64,000 bases of DNA from the NCBI GenBank assembly GCA_030446715.1, contig JAUJMU010000002.1:132499-196498 (forward strand). The letters run 5' to 3'. The DNA is from Cytophagales bacterium (GTDB lineage: Bacteria; Bacteroidota; Bacteroidia; Cytophagales; 172606-1). Numbering within the stretch: the stretch's first letter is position 1; every line of letters starts with the position of its first letter. The translations under genes and the position numbers were made by a program. Below the pieces are notes generated by a model. It had not been told where the DNA came from. It saw nothing but the letters and a program-made list of their open reading frames with translations, and did no database searches. Shown here piece by piece: positions 55,076 through 64,000 of the stretch.

Positions 55076-57073
55076 ATGAAATTGCTCAAAGTTGCCGCCG
55101 GCGTGCTGAACCAGACGCCCCTGGACTGGAACAATAACCTGAAACATATACTTGCCTGCATCGCCGAAGCCAAAGAATCGGGGGTAAGCCTCCTGTGTCT
55201 GCCTGAGCTCTGCCTGACGGGGTATGGCTGCGAAGATGCCTTCTATTCGCACGGCACCTTTGCCCGTGCCAATGCAATGCTGACCAGAATTCTTCCGCAC
55301 ACCAAAGGAATCATCGTATCAGTTGGTTTACCGGTGAAGTTTCTGAACCGGATTTACAACGCCGCCTGCCTGATTGCGGACGGCAGGATTCTGGGCTTTT
55401 CGGCCAAGAAGTACCTCGCCGGTGACGGCATCCACTACGAACCCCGCTGGTTCAATCCCTGGCCGCAGGGCGAAGTGGGCGAGGTATCCATTGATGATCA
55501 GGTATATCCCATCGGGGACCTTTATTACGAAATTTCCGGTATCCGGATCGGTTTCGAGATCTGCGAAGACGCATGGGTAGCCAACCGCCCCGGTTCCGGC
55601 CTCTTCCGGCGGGGAGTAGACATTATCCTCAACCCCAGTGCCAGCCATTTTGCGTTTGGTAAGATGGAAATCCGCAAACGTTTCGTGCTGGAAGGCTCCC
55701 GGGCCTACGGGGTAAGTTACATCTATGCCAACCTGCTGGGCAACGAAGCCGGCCGGGCCATTTACGACGGCAGTGCCCTGATTGCCTCCGCCGGTAAAAT
55801 GCAGGCCATCGGACCACGCTTTTCCTACGCCGATTTCCACCTGATCGCCACCGTGATTGACGTGGACGGCGACCGGCTGGCGCAGGCGCAGACCAAAATG
55901 GAAATGGTACCGGCCAGTGGCAATCTGGCCCCAAGGGATTGGGGACGGGTGAAAGCCCAATTCGATTTTCCGGCCATTCGCCCCGCAAGGAGCAAACCCC
56001 AAGCGGAAGATTGGGAAAACAGCCCGTTCATCAAGGAAGAAGAGTTTGCCCGGGCCGTTTCGCTGGCCCTGTTTGACTACCTGCGCAAGAGCCGTTCCCG
56101 CGGATTTGTCGTTTCCCTCAGCGGCGGCGCCGACTCCTCGGCCGTATCGGCCCTCTGCTACCTGATGATTCATTTCGCGGCGGAGAGCATCGGCATGGAT
56201 GGCCTGAAGGAAAAGCTGGGTTACATTCCGGGGGTGGCGGAGTGTGGTTCAGTGTCCGGACTTTCTCACCAGTTGCTTTCCTGCGTGTACCAGTCAACCC
56301 GCAACAGCTCCGGCGACACCCGCGAATCGGCGGAAAGCCTCGCCAAAAACCTGAATGCTGATTATTTTGAAATCTCTATTGACGAACTGGTCGGGCAGTA
56401 TACAGCAGCCATTGAAGGCGGCATTGGCCGGAGGCTCACCTGGCAGACCGACGACATTGCCCTGCAGAACATTCAGGCCCGGGTACGCGCCCCCAGCGTC
56501 TGGATGCTGGCAAACATTAAAAATGCCCTGTTACTCTCCACCTCCAACCGTTCCGAAGCTGCGGTAGGCTACGCGACCATGGACGGAGACACGGCCGGCA
56601 GCATTTCGCCCATCGCGGGCATTGACAAGGCTTTTCTCCGCAAGTGGCTGGTCTGGCTGGAAAAAGAAGGCGTTGGCGGCAGCTTCACCCTTGCCGGTTT
56701 GCAGAAGGTAAACGCCCTGCAACCCTCCGCTGAGCTGCGTCCGCCGGAAATGACCCAGACCGACGAAGCCGACCTGATGCCTTACGAAGTGCTGGACGAA
56801 ATTGAGAAATGCGCCATCCGCGACAAGCAGACGCCACGCGAAGTGCTGGAGATGATGCACATGCAGTTCGGGAAAATCTATACGCCGGACCAGTTGCTGC
56901 TGTACGTGGAACGCTTTTTCCGGCTCTGGAGCCGCAACCAGTGGAAACGTGAGCGGTATGCCCCCTCCTTCCACCTCGACGACAAAAACCTTGATCCCAA
57001 AACCTGGTGCCGCTGGCCCATTCTTTCGGGTGGCTTTGAGCATGAGCTGCTGGAGTTGAAAGACAGGAAATAG
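55076..57073 (+). CDS. nadE: NAD synthetase, glutamine-dependent
   Basis: A 665-residue fusion typical of glutamine-hydrolysing NAD synthetases. The N-terminal nitrilase domain has Glu in LPELCLTGYGCEDAF, Lys in SAKKYLAGDGIHYEPRWF, and the nucleophile Cys in GFEICEDAWVANRPG. From about residue 330 the NAD-synthase domain has the PP-loop VVSLSGGADSSAVSAL and TSNRSEAAVGYATMDGD. It amidates nicotinate adenine dinucleotide to NAD using glutamine ammonia. It is the last gene of the operon with pncB and prs; the adenylyltransferase NadD is not here. A weak hairpin (57114-57139) follows. Confidence 0.97.
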   Translation: MKLLKVAAGVLNQTPLDWNNNLKHILACIAEAKESGVSLLCLPELCLTGYGCEDAFYSHGTFARANAMLTRILPHTKGIIVSVGLPVKFLNRIYNAACLIADGRILGFSAKKYLAGDGIHYEPRWFNPWPQGEVGEVSIDDQVYPIGDLYYEISGIRIGFEICEDAWVANRPGSGLFRRGVDIILNPSASHFAFGKMEIRKRFVLEGSRAYGVSYIYANLLGNEAGRAIYDGSALIASAGKMQAIGPRFSYADFHLIATVIDVDGDRLAQAQTKMEMVPASGNLAPRDWGRVKAQFDFPAIRPARSKPQAEDWENSPFIKEEEFARAVSLALFDYLRKSRSRGFVVSLSGGADSSAVSALCYLMIHFAAESIGMDGLKEKLGYIPGVAECGSVSGLSHQLLSCVYQSTRNSSGDTRESAESLAKNLNADYFEISIDELVGQYTAAIEGGIGRRLTWQTDDIALQNIQARVRAPSVWMLANIKNALLLSTSNRSEAAVGYATMDGDTAGSISPIAGIDKAFLRKWLVWLEKEGVGGSFTLAGLQKVNALQPSAELRPPEMTQTDEADLMPYEVLDEIEKCAIRDKQTPREVLEMMHMQFGKIYTPDQLLLYVERFFRLWSRNQWKRERYAPSFHLDDKNLDPKTWCRWPILSGGFEHELLELKDRK

Positions 57074-57113
57074 CAGACCTGGTACTCATTCCTTCGATCA
57101 GCATTTTCAAAAC

Positions 57114-57139
57114 GGGCCATCCAAAGAAAAGGGTGGCCC
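57114..57139 (+). terminator. Hairpin after nadE
   Basis: gggccatcc (57114-57122) pairs with gggtggccc (57131-57139), one G-T pair; only a weak U-run follows. The rest of the 272-bp gap is AT-rich with no defensible promoter. Confidence 0.5.
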
Positions 57140-57345
57140 TTGTGAGAGAAATTTTATCCGGTTAAACACTGATTTAATCACTGGTGAGTAAATAATAATA
57201 AGCTGAATTAGCGCCTTCCTTTATTTTTAGTTAACTTTAATCCACTTTTTACTGTTATTATTACAATTTGTTTAAAAGGGAATTTCCGGGCAACTGTAGT
57301 ATTTTCTGAAAAAACCAATCAGCTGTACCTTAAACTCAAGAAGCC

Positions 57346-57738
57346 TTGACTGCACAGGGATTAGACCGGGTGCCGGCTGCCCAAAAGGCCGGTCAGACGG
57401 ACAAACAAATCAGAAATCTGCGGATTACCCTTGCCGTAATCATCGCGAAGCTGAAGCTCAACAATGCCGGACCGGAAGACGGGAAGCCCTGGTTTGTGAG
57501 CCCCGACGGACTGGTGAAGTACATTCAGGCGCTGATCAGCCACGCCATGCAGGGCACCGACCGCATCGAGATTCCCGAGTTTTACTACGACCGGAAAACT
57601 TTGGCTGATTACAGCCGGTTGAAACACCTGCTCAGCACTGCCCTTACGGAATTGCAGCGTCAGTCCGGAAACATGAATGCCGCCGAAGTGACGACCATTT
57701 ATAAGTTTCTGGTGAACGGGCTGCGGAATCTGGACTGA
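57346..57738 (+). CDS. Small protein of unknown function (130 aa)
   Basis: Starts with TTG (57346), as no ATG occurs before residue 69. The first 20 residues may be disordered. It continues with a helix (IRNLRITLAVIIAKLKLN), a conserved-looking NNAGPEDGKPWFVSPDGLVK, and two more helices (DYSRLKHLLSTALTELQRQS, TTIYKFLVNGLRNLD). No signal or membrane segment is seen. I do not recognise a family. It is convergent with the lipoprotein gene, with 7 bp between stops. Confidence 0.65.
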   Translation: MTAQGLDRVPAAQKAGQTDKQIRNLRITLAVIIAKLKLNNAGPEDGKPWFVSPDGLVKYIQALISHAMQGTDRIEIPEFYYDRKTLADYSRLKHLLSTALTELQRQSGNMNAAEVTTIYKFLVNGLRNLD

Positions 57739-57745
57739 CCAGACC

Positions 57746-58633
57746 TCAATAGTCTACCACAACCACCAGGTATTTGGAAATACTCCAGAACTTCTGGTAA
57801 TCCACGATCTTCAGGAACGTGCGGCCATCCGTTTTCACGAAGTAGTACGACTCTACCGGATGCTGGGTGAGGGCTTTCTGCCTTTTGGTGATGCCCATGT
57901 CGATCTCAACCACGTCTTTGATGTTGATGGCCTGAAAATCATCATTTTCAAATTTGTTGGACAATACCAGTTTGCCTACGCCCAGGGTACCATCCAACTG
58001 GACTACTCCCTTGTCGGTGAGGTCCTTGCGGTCGCCGTAAGCGAAAAAACCAGTATTGAGGGTATTGTCCTTTTCTTCAATTCTCTTCTGACGGTCCCGG
58101 ATTTCCACATTCTTCAGGGAAATTTCGGCTTCCTTGGTTTCAATCACCGCATCTTTGGCGCTGATGGTGCTGCGAAGTTCCCGCTTCAGTTCATCCACCT
58201 GCTTCACCAGTACCGTTATCTGCTTTTCCTTTGCCTGCACTTCCCGCTTTTGCTGGTCAATCAAGCGTTTCAGGCCGGCATTCAGGCTGGTAGATTCCTG
58301 TACTTTCAGCTCAAGGTCAGCTACCAGTTCGTTGTTTTCCTGAATAAAATCGCCGATTTCACTGATCATCAGGTCGATTTCGCCGCGGTTCTTCACCAGT
58401 TGGCTCAGTTTGATCCCATCCATAACCTCCACGTACCCCGAAATCGCCCTCAGGTTGCTGTCAACCTGGTTCATAGAGGCAGTGACTTCATCAATCTCGC
58501 GGTCACGTGCCCTGATCTGCTCTTCCAGCGATACTTTTTCAGCAGCCAGCCGGCGGTAGTCATCTGACTCCTTTACGGTGGAGCAGGCAAAGAGCAGGAA
58601 GAAAGCAGGAAGAAGTAAAAACCTTTTGTTCAT
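57746..58633 (-). CDS. Coiled-coil lipoprotein of unknown function
   Basis: 295 residues from ATG 58633, chosen because it begins a lipoprotein signal (MNKRFLLLPAFFLLFACS; Cys17). Residues about 30-210 are coiled coil with many heptads (EKVSLEEQIRARDREIDEVT, KLQ-like KQITVLVKQVDELKREL). The last 80 residues form a compact beta-rich domain (QLDGTLGVGKLVLSNKFEND, VESYYFVKTDGRTFLKIVDY). It is probably anchored to an envelope membrane by lipid. The domain is not recognised. The first 180 residues could dimerise or span the periplasm. Confidence 0.85.
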   Translation of the reverse strand: MNKRFLLLPAFFLLFACSTVKESDDYRRLAAEKVSLEEQIRARDREIDEVTASMNQVDSNLRAISGYVEVMDGIKLSQLVKNRGEIDLMISEIGDFIQENNELVADLELKVQESTSLNAGLKRLIDQQKREVQAKEKQITVLVKQVDELKRELRSTISAKDAVIETKEAEISLKNVEIRDRQKRIEEKDNTLNTGFFAYGDRKDLTDKGVVQLDGTLGVGKLVLSNKFENDDFQAINIKDVVEIDMGITKRQKALTQHPVESYYFVKTDGRTFLKIVDYQKFWSISKYLVVVVDY

Positions 58634-58934
58634 CGGATCAAGCAGGCCAGGTTGAGGTGTGGCAATACAAAAACTGTTACCAGCTAAATGCATTATGATT
58701 AAACGAAAAATCACAGCCAGTGGTATCCAGTCCCCTATTGTTCCCGAAAATTCAGGAAGAAGCTGGCTTCAGAGGTTAGCTCATGGCTTTTAGCTGGTAA
58801 AATTTCAGCTTTTTCCCGTCCTTCTAACGGCACTGGCATAGTACCTTGATCAGACTGAAAAAGCAACCTTCCGGCAAGGTACTGGCAAAGGATTGCCTGA
58901 CTGCTCACCAACGATATAGTTTATCTTGTACTCC

Positions 58935-60707
58935 CTAACGGCTGTCAAGCGGCCAGAAGTAGGGAACCAGAAAGACAATCAGCACCAGCAGGATCAGCGT
59001 CAGCACCGACCCCGTGCGGAAGAAGTCAGCGAATTTGTACCGGCCCGGTCCGTACACCAGAATACAGGAAGGCTCGAAGGGCGTAATCAGCGAAACGGAT
59101 GCCGCCAGCATGACCCCAATGGCAAAAGTGCGGGGATTAACCTGCAACGCCTCTGCCGTTTTGAGGGCAATGGGTAACACCACCAAAGCAGCGGCAGCGT
59201 TGGACATCGGTTGCGTAAGCAGTATCGTGAGCAGAATGAAGCCGGTCAGGATGGCCATTGTGCCGTAGGGTTGGAGCAGATCAACTATATTTTCGGCCAG
59301 AAACCGGGAGGCTCCCGTTTTTTCCATTGCTCCTCCGAAAGCACTCATGCCGCCGATCAGGATCAGTAGCCGCCAGTCGATGGAAGTATAGGCTTTTTCA
59401 ACCGTCAGCGCCTTGATCAGCACGGTACCGACTGCCGCGGTCAGGAAGCAGACCGACAACGGTGCCAGCCCTACAGTACCGGCCAGTACGGCCAACATAA
59501 AAAGAAGGATGGTAAAAATGCCGCGCTTGTACCGGAACATGACCGGGGTAAATTCACCCAGAATGGCAAGGTCGTGCATTTCGCGGATGTACTGGATCCG
59601 CTCCGGGGTACCCTGCACCAGCAACAGGTCGCCGAGGCGCAGTTCAATGTGGCTGATCTTGTCGCGGAGCGTTTGCCCGGCCCGGTTCACGGCCAGCACC
59701 ACCAGTCCGAACCGCTTCCGGAAATCGGAACTCTTGATGGTCTTGCCGATCAGGTCCGATTCGCCGTTGGTGATCAGTACCTCAGCCAGCTGAGAGTTTT
59801 TAGTCAGCAGTGCCGCCTCATCCAGCGTATCCGCCCGGATCTGGATACCGTTGGTTTCGCGGATTTTGAGCAGGTCTTCTACCTTGCCCTCCACCAGCAG
59901 CATATCACCGGCCTGAATGATCAGATAGGGATGCGGAAAAAAGTACTGATCGTCCCGGATCAGCTGGAGAATGCGGATATCGAGGCGGCTGAGATTAGTC
60001 TCAAAAATATGCTGCCCGATCAGCGGTGATTTGTTGGCCACCACCACTTCGCTCAGGTACTCCCGGATAGCGTATCCTTCGGTAAGGCTGGCTTCGGGGT
60101 AATCGGGCAGAAAACGCCTGCCGATCAGGAACATATAGGTAATACCCACCACACACATGATCAGCCCTACGGGCGTGATCTCAAACATGCTCACCGGCGG
60201 CATACCCTGAGCAGTGATAAAGCCGCTGACGGCCACGTTGGTGGAAGTACCGATCAGCGTGCAGGTACCGCCCAATATGGAAGCAAAGGCCAGCGGCATC
60301 AGCAGCCGCGACGGACTGATGTTCATTTTGCGGGCCATGCCACTCACCGGCCCCACAAAAAGGGCTGTCACCGTGGTGTTGTTCATAAAGGCCGAGACTA
60401 TGGCCACAATCAGCATGATAAACGCCATCAGCCACCCCTGCTGCATCCGCGCAGCGAGCCGGACCAGGACAGAACCGATCCGGTCAAGTACGCCGGTTTC
60501 CTGCATGGCACCGCTGACCACAAAAATGGAGGCCAGGATAATGATGAAGTCACTGCTGAAGCCGGAAAAGGCTTCGGATGGGGTAAGAACACCGCTCAGG
60601 ATGAGCACGATAAGCAACATGAGCGTAACCACGTCTACGGATAGCTTTTCCCACGTAAACAAGGCAATGGCTACGACCAGCAACCCCAGCACCAGTACAA
60701 TTTGCAT
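58935..60707 (-). CDS. SLC13/DASS-family permease with TrkA-C regulatory domains
   Basis: About 590 residues from ATG 60707 ([20 protein letters not shown]). Two blocks of membrane helices surround a cytoplasmic insert (about 205-385) with two TrkA-C/RCK-C domains ([20 protein letters not shown] and [20 protein letters not shown]). The transporter motifs [21 protein letters not shown] and, near the C-terminus, [17 protein letters not shown] and [19 protein letters not shown] are typical of Na+/sulfate or dicarboxylate carriers. Sulfate is the commonest substrate for the TrkA-C type, but it is not proven here. Confidence 0.92.
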   Translation of the reverse strand: MQIVLVLGLLVVAIALFTWEKLSVDVVTLMLLIVLILSGVLTPSEAFSGFSSDFIIILASIFVVSGAMQETGVLDRIGSVLVRLAARMQQGWLMAFIMLIVAIVSAFMNNTTVTALFVGPVSGMARKMNISPSRLLMPLAFASILGGTCTLIGTSTNVAVSGFITAQGMPPVSMFEITPVGLIMCVVGITYMFLIGRRFLPDYPEASLTEGYAIREYLSEVVVANKSPLIGQHIFETNLSRLDIRILQLIRDDQYFFPHPYLIIQAGDMLLVEGKVEDLLKIRETNGIQIRADTLDEAALLTKNSQLAEVLITNGESDLIGKTIKSSDFRKRFGLVVLAVNRAGQTLRDKISHIELRLGDLLLVQGTPERIQYIREMHDLAILGEFTPVMFRYKRGIFTILLFMLAVLAGTVGLAPLSVCFLTAAVGTVLIKALTVEKAYTSIDWRLLILIGGMSAFGGAMEKTGASRFLAENIVDLLQPYGTMAILTGFILLTILLTQPMSNAAAALVVLPIALKTAEALQVNPRTFAIGVMLAASVSLITPFEPSCILVYGPGRYKFADFFRTGSVLTLILLVLIVFLVPYFWPLDSR

Positions 60708-60796
60708 AAGCTTCGGGCAAAGAACGTCTTTTCTACGAAAGCCCAAAAAATAAGATATTATTACCGGAAAAAAAACTGCAGGAAACCCCGATGCGG

Positions 60797-63763
60797 TCAC
60801 CGCCCGCAGATGCGCTTATAGGAACAGTATACACAGGATTCAAGCCGGTCGGTGGGCCGGAAGGGTTCTGCCGGGTCAAGCACCTGAGTCAGCAGCGTCT
60901 GCAGGTAGCTTTCCGTATGCGACACGTACGACTCCAGCGTAACACCGTCGCCGAGGTGCAGGGCATCGTCGAGCAGCCCGGCCTCAATGTTGCGGAGGGA
61001 ATAAAAGCCCGCCACCAGTTTGTGGTGGTCCGCCTTTACGAGCCGGTCTTCCAGCTGAATGCCGCCGTCCTGTAGCATTTTTTTGGCCAGAATGTATTTA
61101 TAAAGCCAGAGCTGGCGCACCTTGTCGGCTTCAGGGTCAGTGAGCAGCATTTCGCGGGTGTCGATGCCGCCGCGCAGGTGTTTGCGTTCGATCTTGCCGG
61201 TTTTGTAATCCACCACCCGGATGGTATCGCCAACTTTGTCAATCCGGTCAATCCGGCCCGACACCTTTACCTGGATGGTCTTGCCATTCACCGGCAGGTC
61301 CATGGTGGTGCTGAGGGTGCGTTCGAGGCCCAGAATTTCCAGCGGAAAGATATCGTCTTTGATCAGTTGCTCCAGAAAGTTGCGGATCACCCGCACGGCA
61401 ATCTTGTACATGAGGAAATTGAGCCCGCTTTCCAGATCGTAGCCGGGGTAGAACTCAAGAAATTCTTTCCGCACCCGTTCCGGCAAATCCGGCAGGACCC
61501 GGATGATGTCTTCGGCGGTGATCGGCACGCCGCGTTGCGAAAGTTCCTTGTCGAGGTTTTCCAGCGTTTTGTGGACCAGATCACCGAAAGCCGCCGCCCC
61601 CATGTTTTCCTCCACTTCCTCCTCCCCCCGGATACCCGCCACCGCACTGAAGTAAAACTGCAGGGAGCAGTTGACGAACATATTCAGCTGCGAGGGATAA
61701 ATTCCTTTTTCCAGCACCGCCCGGATGGCTTCCCCTACTCCGGCCGATTTTTCCACGGCGGGCAGATACTTCCGGTCCACTACCATCCTTTCGCGGACCT
61801 GCACCGTCTGGTGGTGGAGCCGGATGAGGGGGTTGTACCGCGTCAGTTCGTGTTCGATCTGGTGGATAAAGCGGCTCTTTTCACCCGCCCCGTATGTATC
61901 GGCGGACGAAACATAGAGCAGGTACACTTTCCGGGCCCGCTGCAGCAACCGGTAGAAGTGATAGCTCATCGTCGCCTCCTGCGAACGATAGGTGGGCAGG
62001 CCAAATTGCTGGCAGGCGTCCAGCGGAATGAGAGAGTTTTGTTTTTTGGGCTGCGGCAGCGTCTTTTCGTTGGCCGACAGAATGATCACCGTGTCGTAAT
62101 CCAGCGTACGGGTTTCCAGCATGCCCATGATCTGGAGGCTGCTGACGGGTTCGCCGCTGAAAGGAATACGGGTCTGCTTGAAGAGTTCGTACAGAAACAG
62201 CCGGAACGACCGCAGCGAAAGTTTCTCAGCGCCGGGTTTGGCGTAACGATCCTTCAGAATGGTGTCGAGCCGCCGGATAATGGTCGAAAAAAGGTACAGG
62301 TACTCAATTTCGATGGCTTCTTTGCGGGCCTTGTACACTTCCCGCAACTGGTCAATCAGCCCGCGGAAGCACGTCAGGGCCCGGGCTGGCTCCCCCTCCC
62401 ACGGCGTAAACAGCACTTTCAGCAATCCGTCGCCGTTTCCCGTCCTGAGCAGTTCTTCGGGTGTGATGTAAATTACGTTGTGGCCGCCGATGTGCTTCAT
62501 CACTTCCCGTACCGGGTTGCGGAACGGTTCGTCATCCGGCTGCCGGTCTTTGGCGCGGGCAAAAAGCAATTGTTCGTACTGACTGACAAAGGGATGCGTC
62601 AGCACCTTTACCGCGTGCCGGTGGTTGAACCGCACGGTCCTGTGGCCCGGACGGTTTTCGCGCAGGGCGAGGTACTGGAGGTTGAACAGTGCATCCACCA
62701 GCGTAAACAGCCCCGACTGCCGCAGCGAAAGGCCCATCGTGATATTGAAATCCTTTACACTTTCGTCCAGAGACTCGAGCACCGGCAGCAGCAGGTTTTC
62801 GTCAGGCAACACGATGGCCGTGGTCTTGTCGGTTTCCTGATCCGCGGTGCCGTTGGTTTCGCGGTACTCCATCCGCCCCTGATGAAAAAGTTGCACGGCT
62901 ACTTTGCCCTGCAGGGTGGCGTTGGGAATGCCCATGATGTGAATGTCTTTTGGAGCGGTGAGCAGGTCGTCGAACTGCCAGTTCCATTCGCCGAAAGCCC
63001 GGCTCCGCTTGTATTTTCGCAGCACGTCACCCGCCTTTACGCCAGTGTTGCTGTCCATGTAGTAGGCGTCGGTGTCCCAGAGCACTTCGGCCTTGCCGGC
63101 TTTGAGCAGCGTCTTCAGAATAGTTTCTTCGGAGGCGCTGAGGGCATTGAGGCCCACAAAAATGTATTGGTCAAAATCTTCATTTTCCAGCAGCACTGCC
63201 GGATTTTCGGCGATGTGGCGGTACACCATCCCCCGGTAGGCCTTGCCTTCGTCGCGGAGGCGGGCCTTAAAATTCTGGTACATCCGGTGGAGGTTCTGCC
63301 AGAGCAGAAAATACCCCTCCATAATGCCCGAGCCCGACCGGACGGACCGGCCCGGCACGCCTTCCGGGGTCCATCGTTCGAGGGTTTTGGCTTCGGAGAG
63401 GTAATCGAAAAGCTGGGCGGCGTCTACCAGGTACTGGTCAATCTTATCAAAATCCTGCAGCAGCGTGTGGGCCCAGCCGGTAAAGCGGTCAAACTGTACT
63501 TTGGGATCAATCTCGCGGCACACGTCGTAAAGCTGCCAGACCAGAGCAATCGGATCGGCCAGCCCGGCACCGGCCGATTCGGTTATGAAGTCGTCAACGG
63601 CCACGATCCGGGGGGCCCACAGCGGGTCTTCGGTCTGCATGGCAAGGGTCCGCCGGAAAAAATAAGCGGCCCGGTGCGTCGGCAGGATCACGGTCACCCG
63701 GTCGAGGGAATCGCGGTAACGGGAATGGACGTGCTGCGCGGCGTATTCTAAAAAAGTGGGCAT
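60797..63763 (-). CDS. AddB-like PD-(D/E)xK nuclease with iron-sulfur ligands
   Basis: A 988-residue protein of the RecB-like AddB/RexB group. N-terminal part resembles an inactivated helicase (RVTVILPTHRAAYFFRRTLA, without a true Walker A). The C-terminal nuclease domain contains KVSGRIDRIDKVGDTIRVVD, continuing YKTGK, with the D...D-x-K active site. Four Cys (one in MFVNCSLQFYF, three in ESCVYCSYKRICGR) fit the 4Fe-4S cluster staple of AddB. It should act with an AddA helicase-nuclease in double-strand-break repair. AddA is not in the window. The start is ATG 63763. Confidence 0.9.
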   Translation of the reverse strand: MPTFLEYAAQHVHSRYRDSLDRVTVILPTHRAAYFFRRTLAMQTEDPLWAPRIVAVDDFITESAGAGLADPIALVWQLYDVCREIDPKVQFDRFTGWAHTLLQDFDKIDQYLVDAAQLFDYLSEAKTLERWTPEGVPGRSVRSGSGIMEGYFLLWQNLHRMYQNFKARLRDEGKAYRGMVYRHIAENPAVLLENEDFDQYIFVGLNALSASEETILKTLLKAGKAEVLWDTDAYYMDSNTGVKAGDVLRKYKRSRAFGEWNWQFDDLLTAPKDIHIMGIPNATLQGKVAVQLFHQGRMEYRETNGTADQETDKTTAIVLPDENLLLPVLESLDESVKDFNITMGLSLRQSGLFTLVDALFNLQYLALRENRPGHRTVRFNHRHAVKVLTHPFVSQYEQLLFARAKDRQPDDEPFRNPVREVMKHIGGHNVIYITPEELLRTGNGDGLLKVLFTPWEGEPARALTCFRGLIDQLREVYKARKEAIEIEYLYLFSTIIRRLDTILKDRYAKPGAEKLSLRSFRLFLYELFKQTRIPFSGEPVSSLQIMGMLETRTLDYDTVIILSANEKTLPQPKKQNSLIPLDACQQFGLPTYRSQEATMSYHFYRLLQRARKVYLLYVSSADTYGAGEKSRFIHQIEHELTRYNPLIRLHHQTVQVRERMVVDRKYLPAVEKSAGVGEAIRAVLEKGIYPSQLNMFVNCSLQFYFSAVAGIRGEEEVEENMGAAAFGDLVHKTLENLDKELSQRGVPITAEDIIRVLPDLPERVRKEFLEFYPGYDLESGLNFLMYKIAVRVIRNFLEQLIKDDIFPLEILGLERTLSTTMDLPVNGKTIQVKVSGRIDRIDKVGDTIRVVDYKTGKIERKHLRGGIDTREMLLTDPEADKVRQLWLYKYILAKKMLQDGGIQLEDRLVKADHHKLVAGFYSLRNIEAGLLDDALHLGDGVTLESYVSHTESYLQTLLTQVLDPAEPFRPTDRLESCVYCSYKRICGR

Positions 63764-63812
63764 GCAGTGGAGACAGGTTGCTTACCCAAAATTAAGGGAA
63801 AAGGATGAAGGC

Positions 63813-63854
63813 GGTTATTGGTTATTCGTTGTTGGTTACTTGTTGTTAGTTGTT
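63813..63854. repeat. Degenerate heptad array (consensus GGTTATT) x 6
   Basis: ggttatt twice, then cgttgtt, ggttact, tgttgtt, agttgtt: six 7-base units. It lies between the AddB-like gene and the gene starting at 63961. Confidence 0.75.
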
Positions 63855-63908
63855 CGTACCCGAGACCGGGCTAAACCATCTGATCGGACAGGCGTTTAAT
63901 AAACTTCA

Positions 63909-63930
63909 GGGTGTTGCCCGGGCAACACCC
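63909..63930. terminator. Perfect 22-bp palindrome
   Basis: GGGTGTTGCCC joined directly to its complement, followed by a short T stretch (ttgtcaattt). It may be a terminator or a dimer-binding site; orientation is unclear. Confidence 0.55.
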
Positions 63931-63960
63931 TTGTCAATTTTCAATTGTCAATCTATCACC

Positions 63961-64000
63961 GTGGAAAAAGATTATAAACTGGCAGACAGCGGGTTTCGGC
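63961..64000 (+). CDS. Start of an unidentified gene, cut by the window edge
   Basis: GTG at 63961 opens a frame reading V-E-K-D-Y-K-L-A-D-S-G-F-R up to the edge. Only 13 codons are visible, so no family can be given; it is listed because the frame is open and follows a leader region with a clear palindrome. Confidence 0.3.
   Translation, partial: MEKDYKLADSGFR

Noticed and set aside
61178-63751. 857-codon open frame opposite the AddB-like gene
   Set aside because: It is the antisense of a real gene with clear motifs; the high-GC third positions keep antisense frames open. No domain recognised.

Overview
The window looks like a chromosomal stretch from a Bacteroidota species, most likely Cytophagales (Spirosomaceae-like), of moderately high GC. 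The reasons are a SusC/SusD pair, multi-PAS histidine kinases, DUF4468/DUF3575/DUF3347/PorT-type proteins, a bTHX ribosomal protein and promoters of the TTTG-N19-TAnnTTTG type. The genus is inferred, not proven.

Layout. 1-9.7 kb: a 5'-truncated PAS histidine kinase, a SusC/SusD nutrient-uptake pair, a LacI-family regulator that has lost its DNA-binding head, and a PorT-like barrel. 9.8-18.6 kb: a small unknown protein, tRNA-Val(UAC), an AsmA-like protein, TerC, an orphan McrB-like AAA+ GTPase, a compact DinB-EVE-MarR operon and a TetA-like MFS pump. 18.9-31.3 kb: a cyanophycin synthetase relic, a HAD hydrolase, a secreted propeller protein, a triply frameshifted M3 oligoendopeptidase bracketed by related repeats, a GNAT, a DAACS symporter, a coiled-coil protein, phosphoglucomutase and a small conserved protein. 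31.7-39.6 kb: a TonB receptor with two compensating frameshifts, an APC permease, bTHX, an IS1-family insertion inside a DUF4199 gene, and guaA. 39.8-52.1 kb: envelope proteins, an active/inactive M16 protease pair, SRP RNA, fructose-6-phosphate aldolase, FtsE, a response regulator with a DUF3347 lipoprotein, and cinA with a 2-oxoacid dehydrogenase E2. 52.5-57.1 kb: pncB, a divergent PRPP synthetase and nadE, a coherent NAD salvage operon. 57.3-64 kb: a coiled-coil lipoprotein, a DASS permease with TrkA-C domains, an AddB-like nuclease and the start of another gene.

Two themes run through the window. First, gene decay: five loci keep only the C-terminal part of a known family (VOC, dienelactone hydrolase, LacI, cyanophycin synthetase, erythromycin esterase), and seven single-base homopolymer indels fall in just four loci. 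Second, the intergenic regions carry a varied set of small repeats: heptad tandem arrays (three of them exactly 56 bp), hairpins with internal 8-, 9- or 10-base periodicity, and composite palindromes flanking the peptidase gene. I saw no CRISPR array, prophage or complete defence system.
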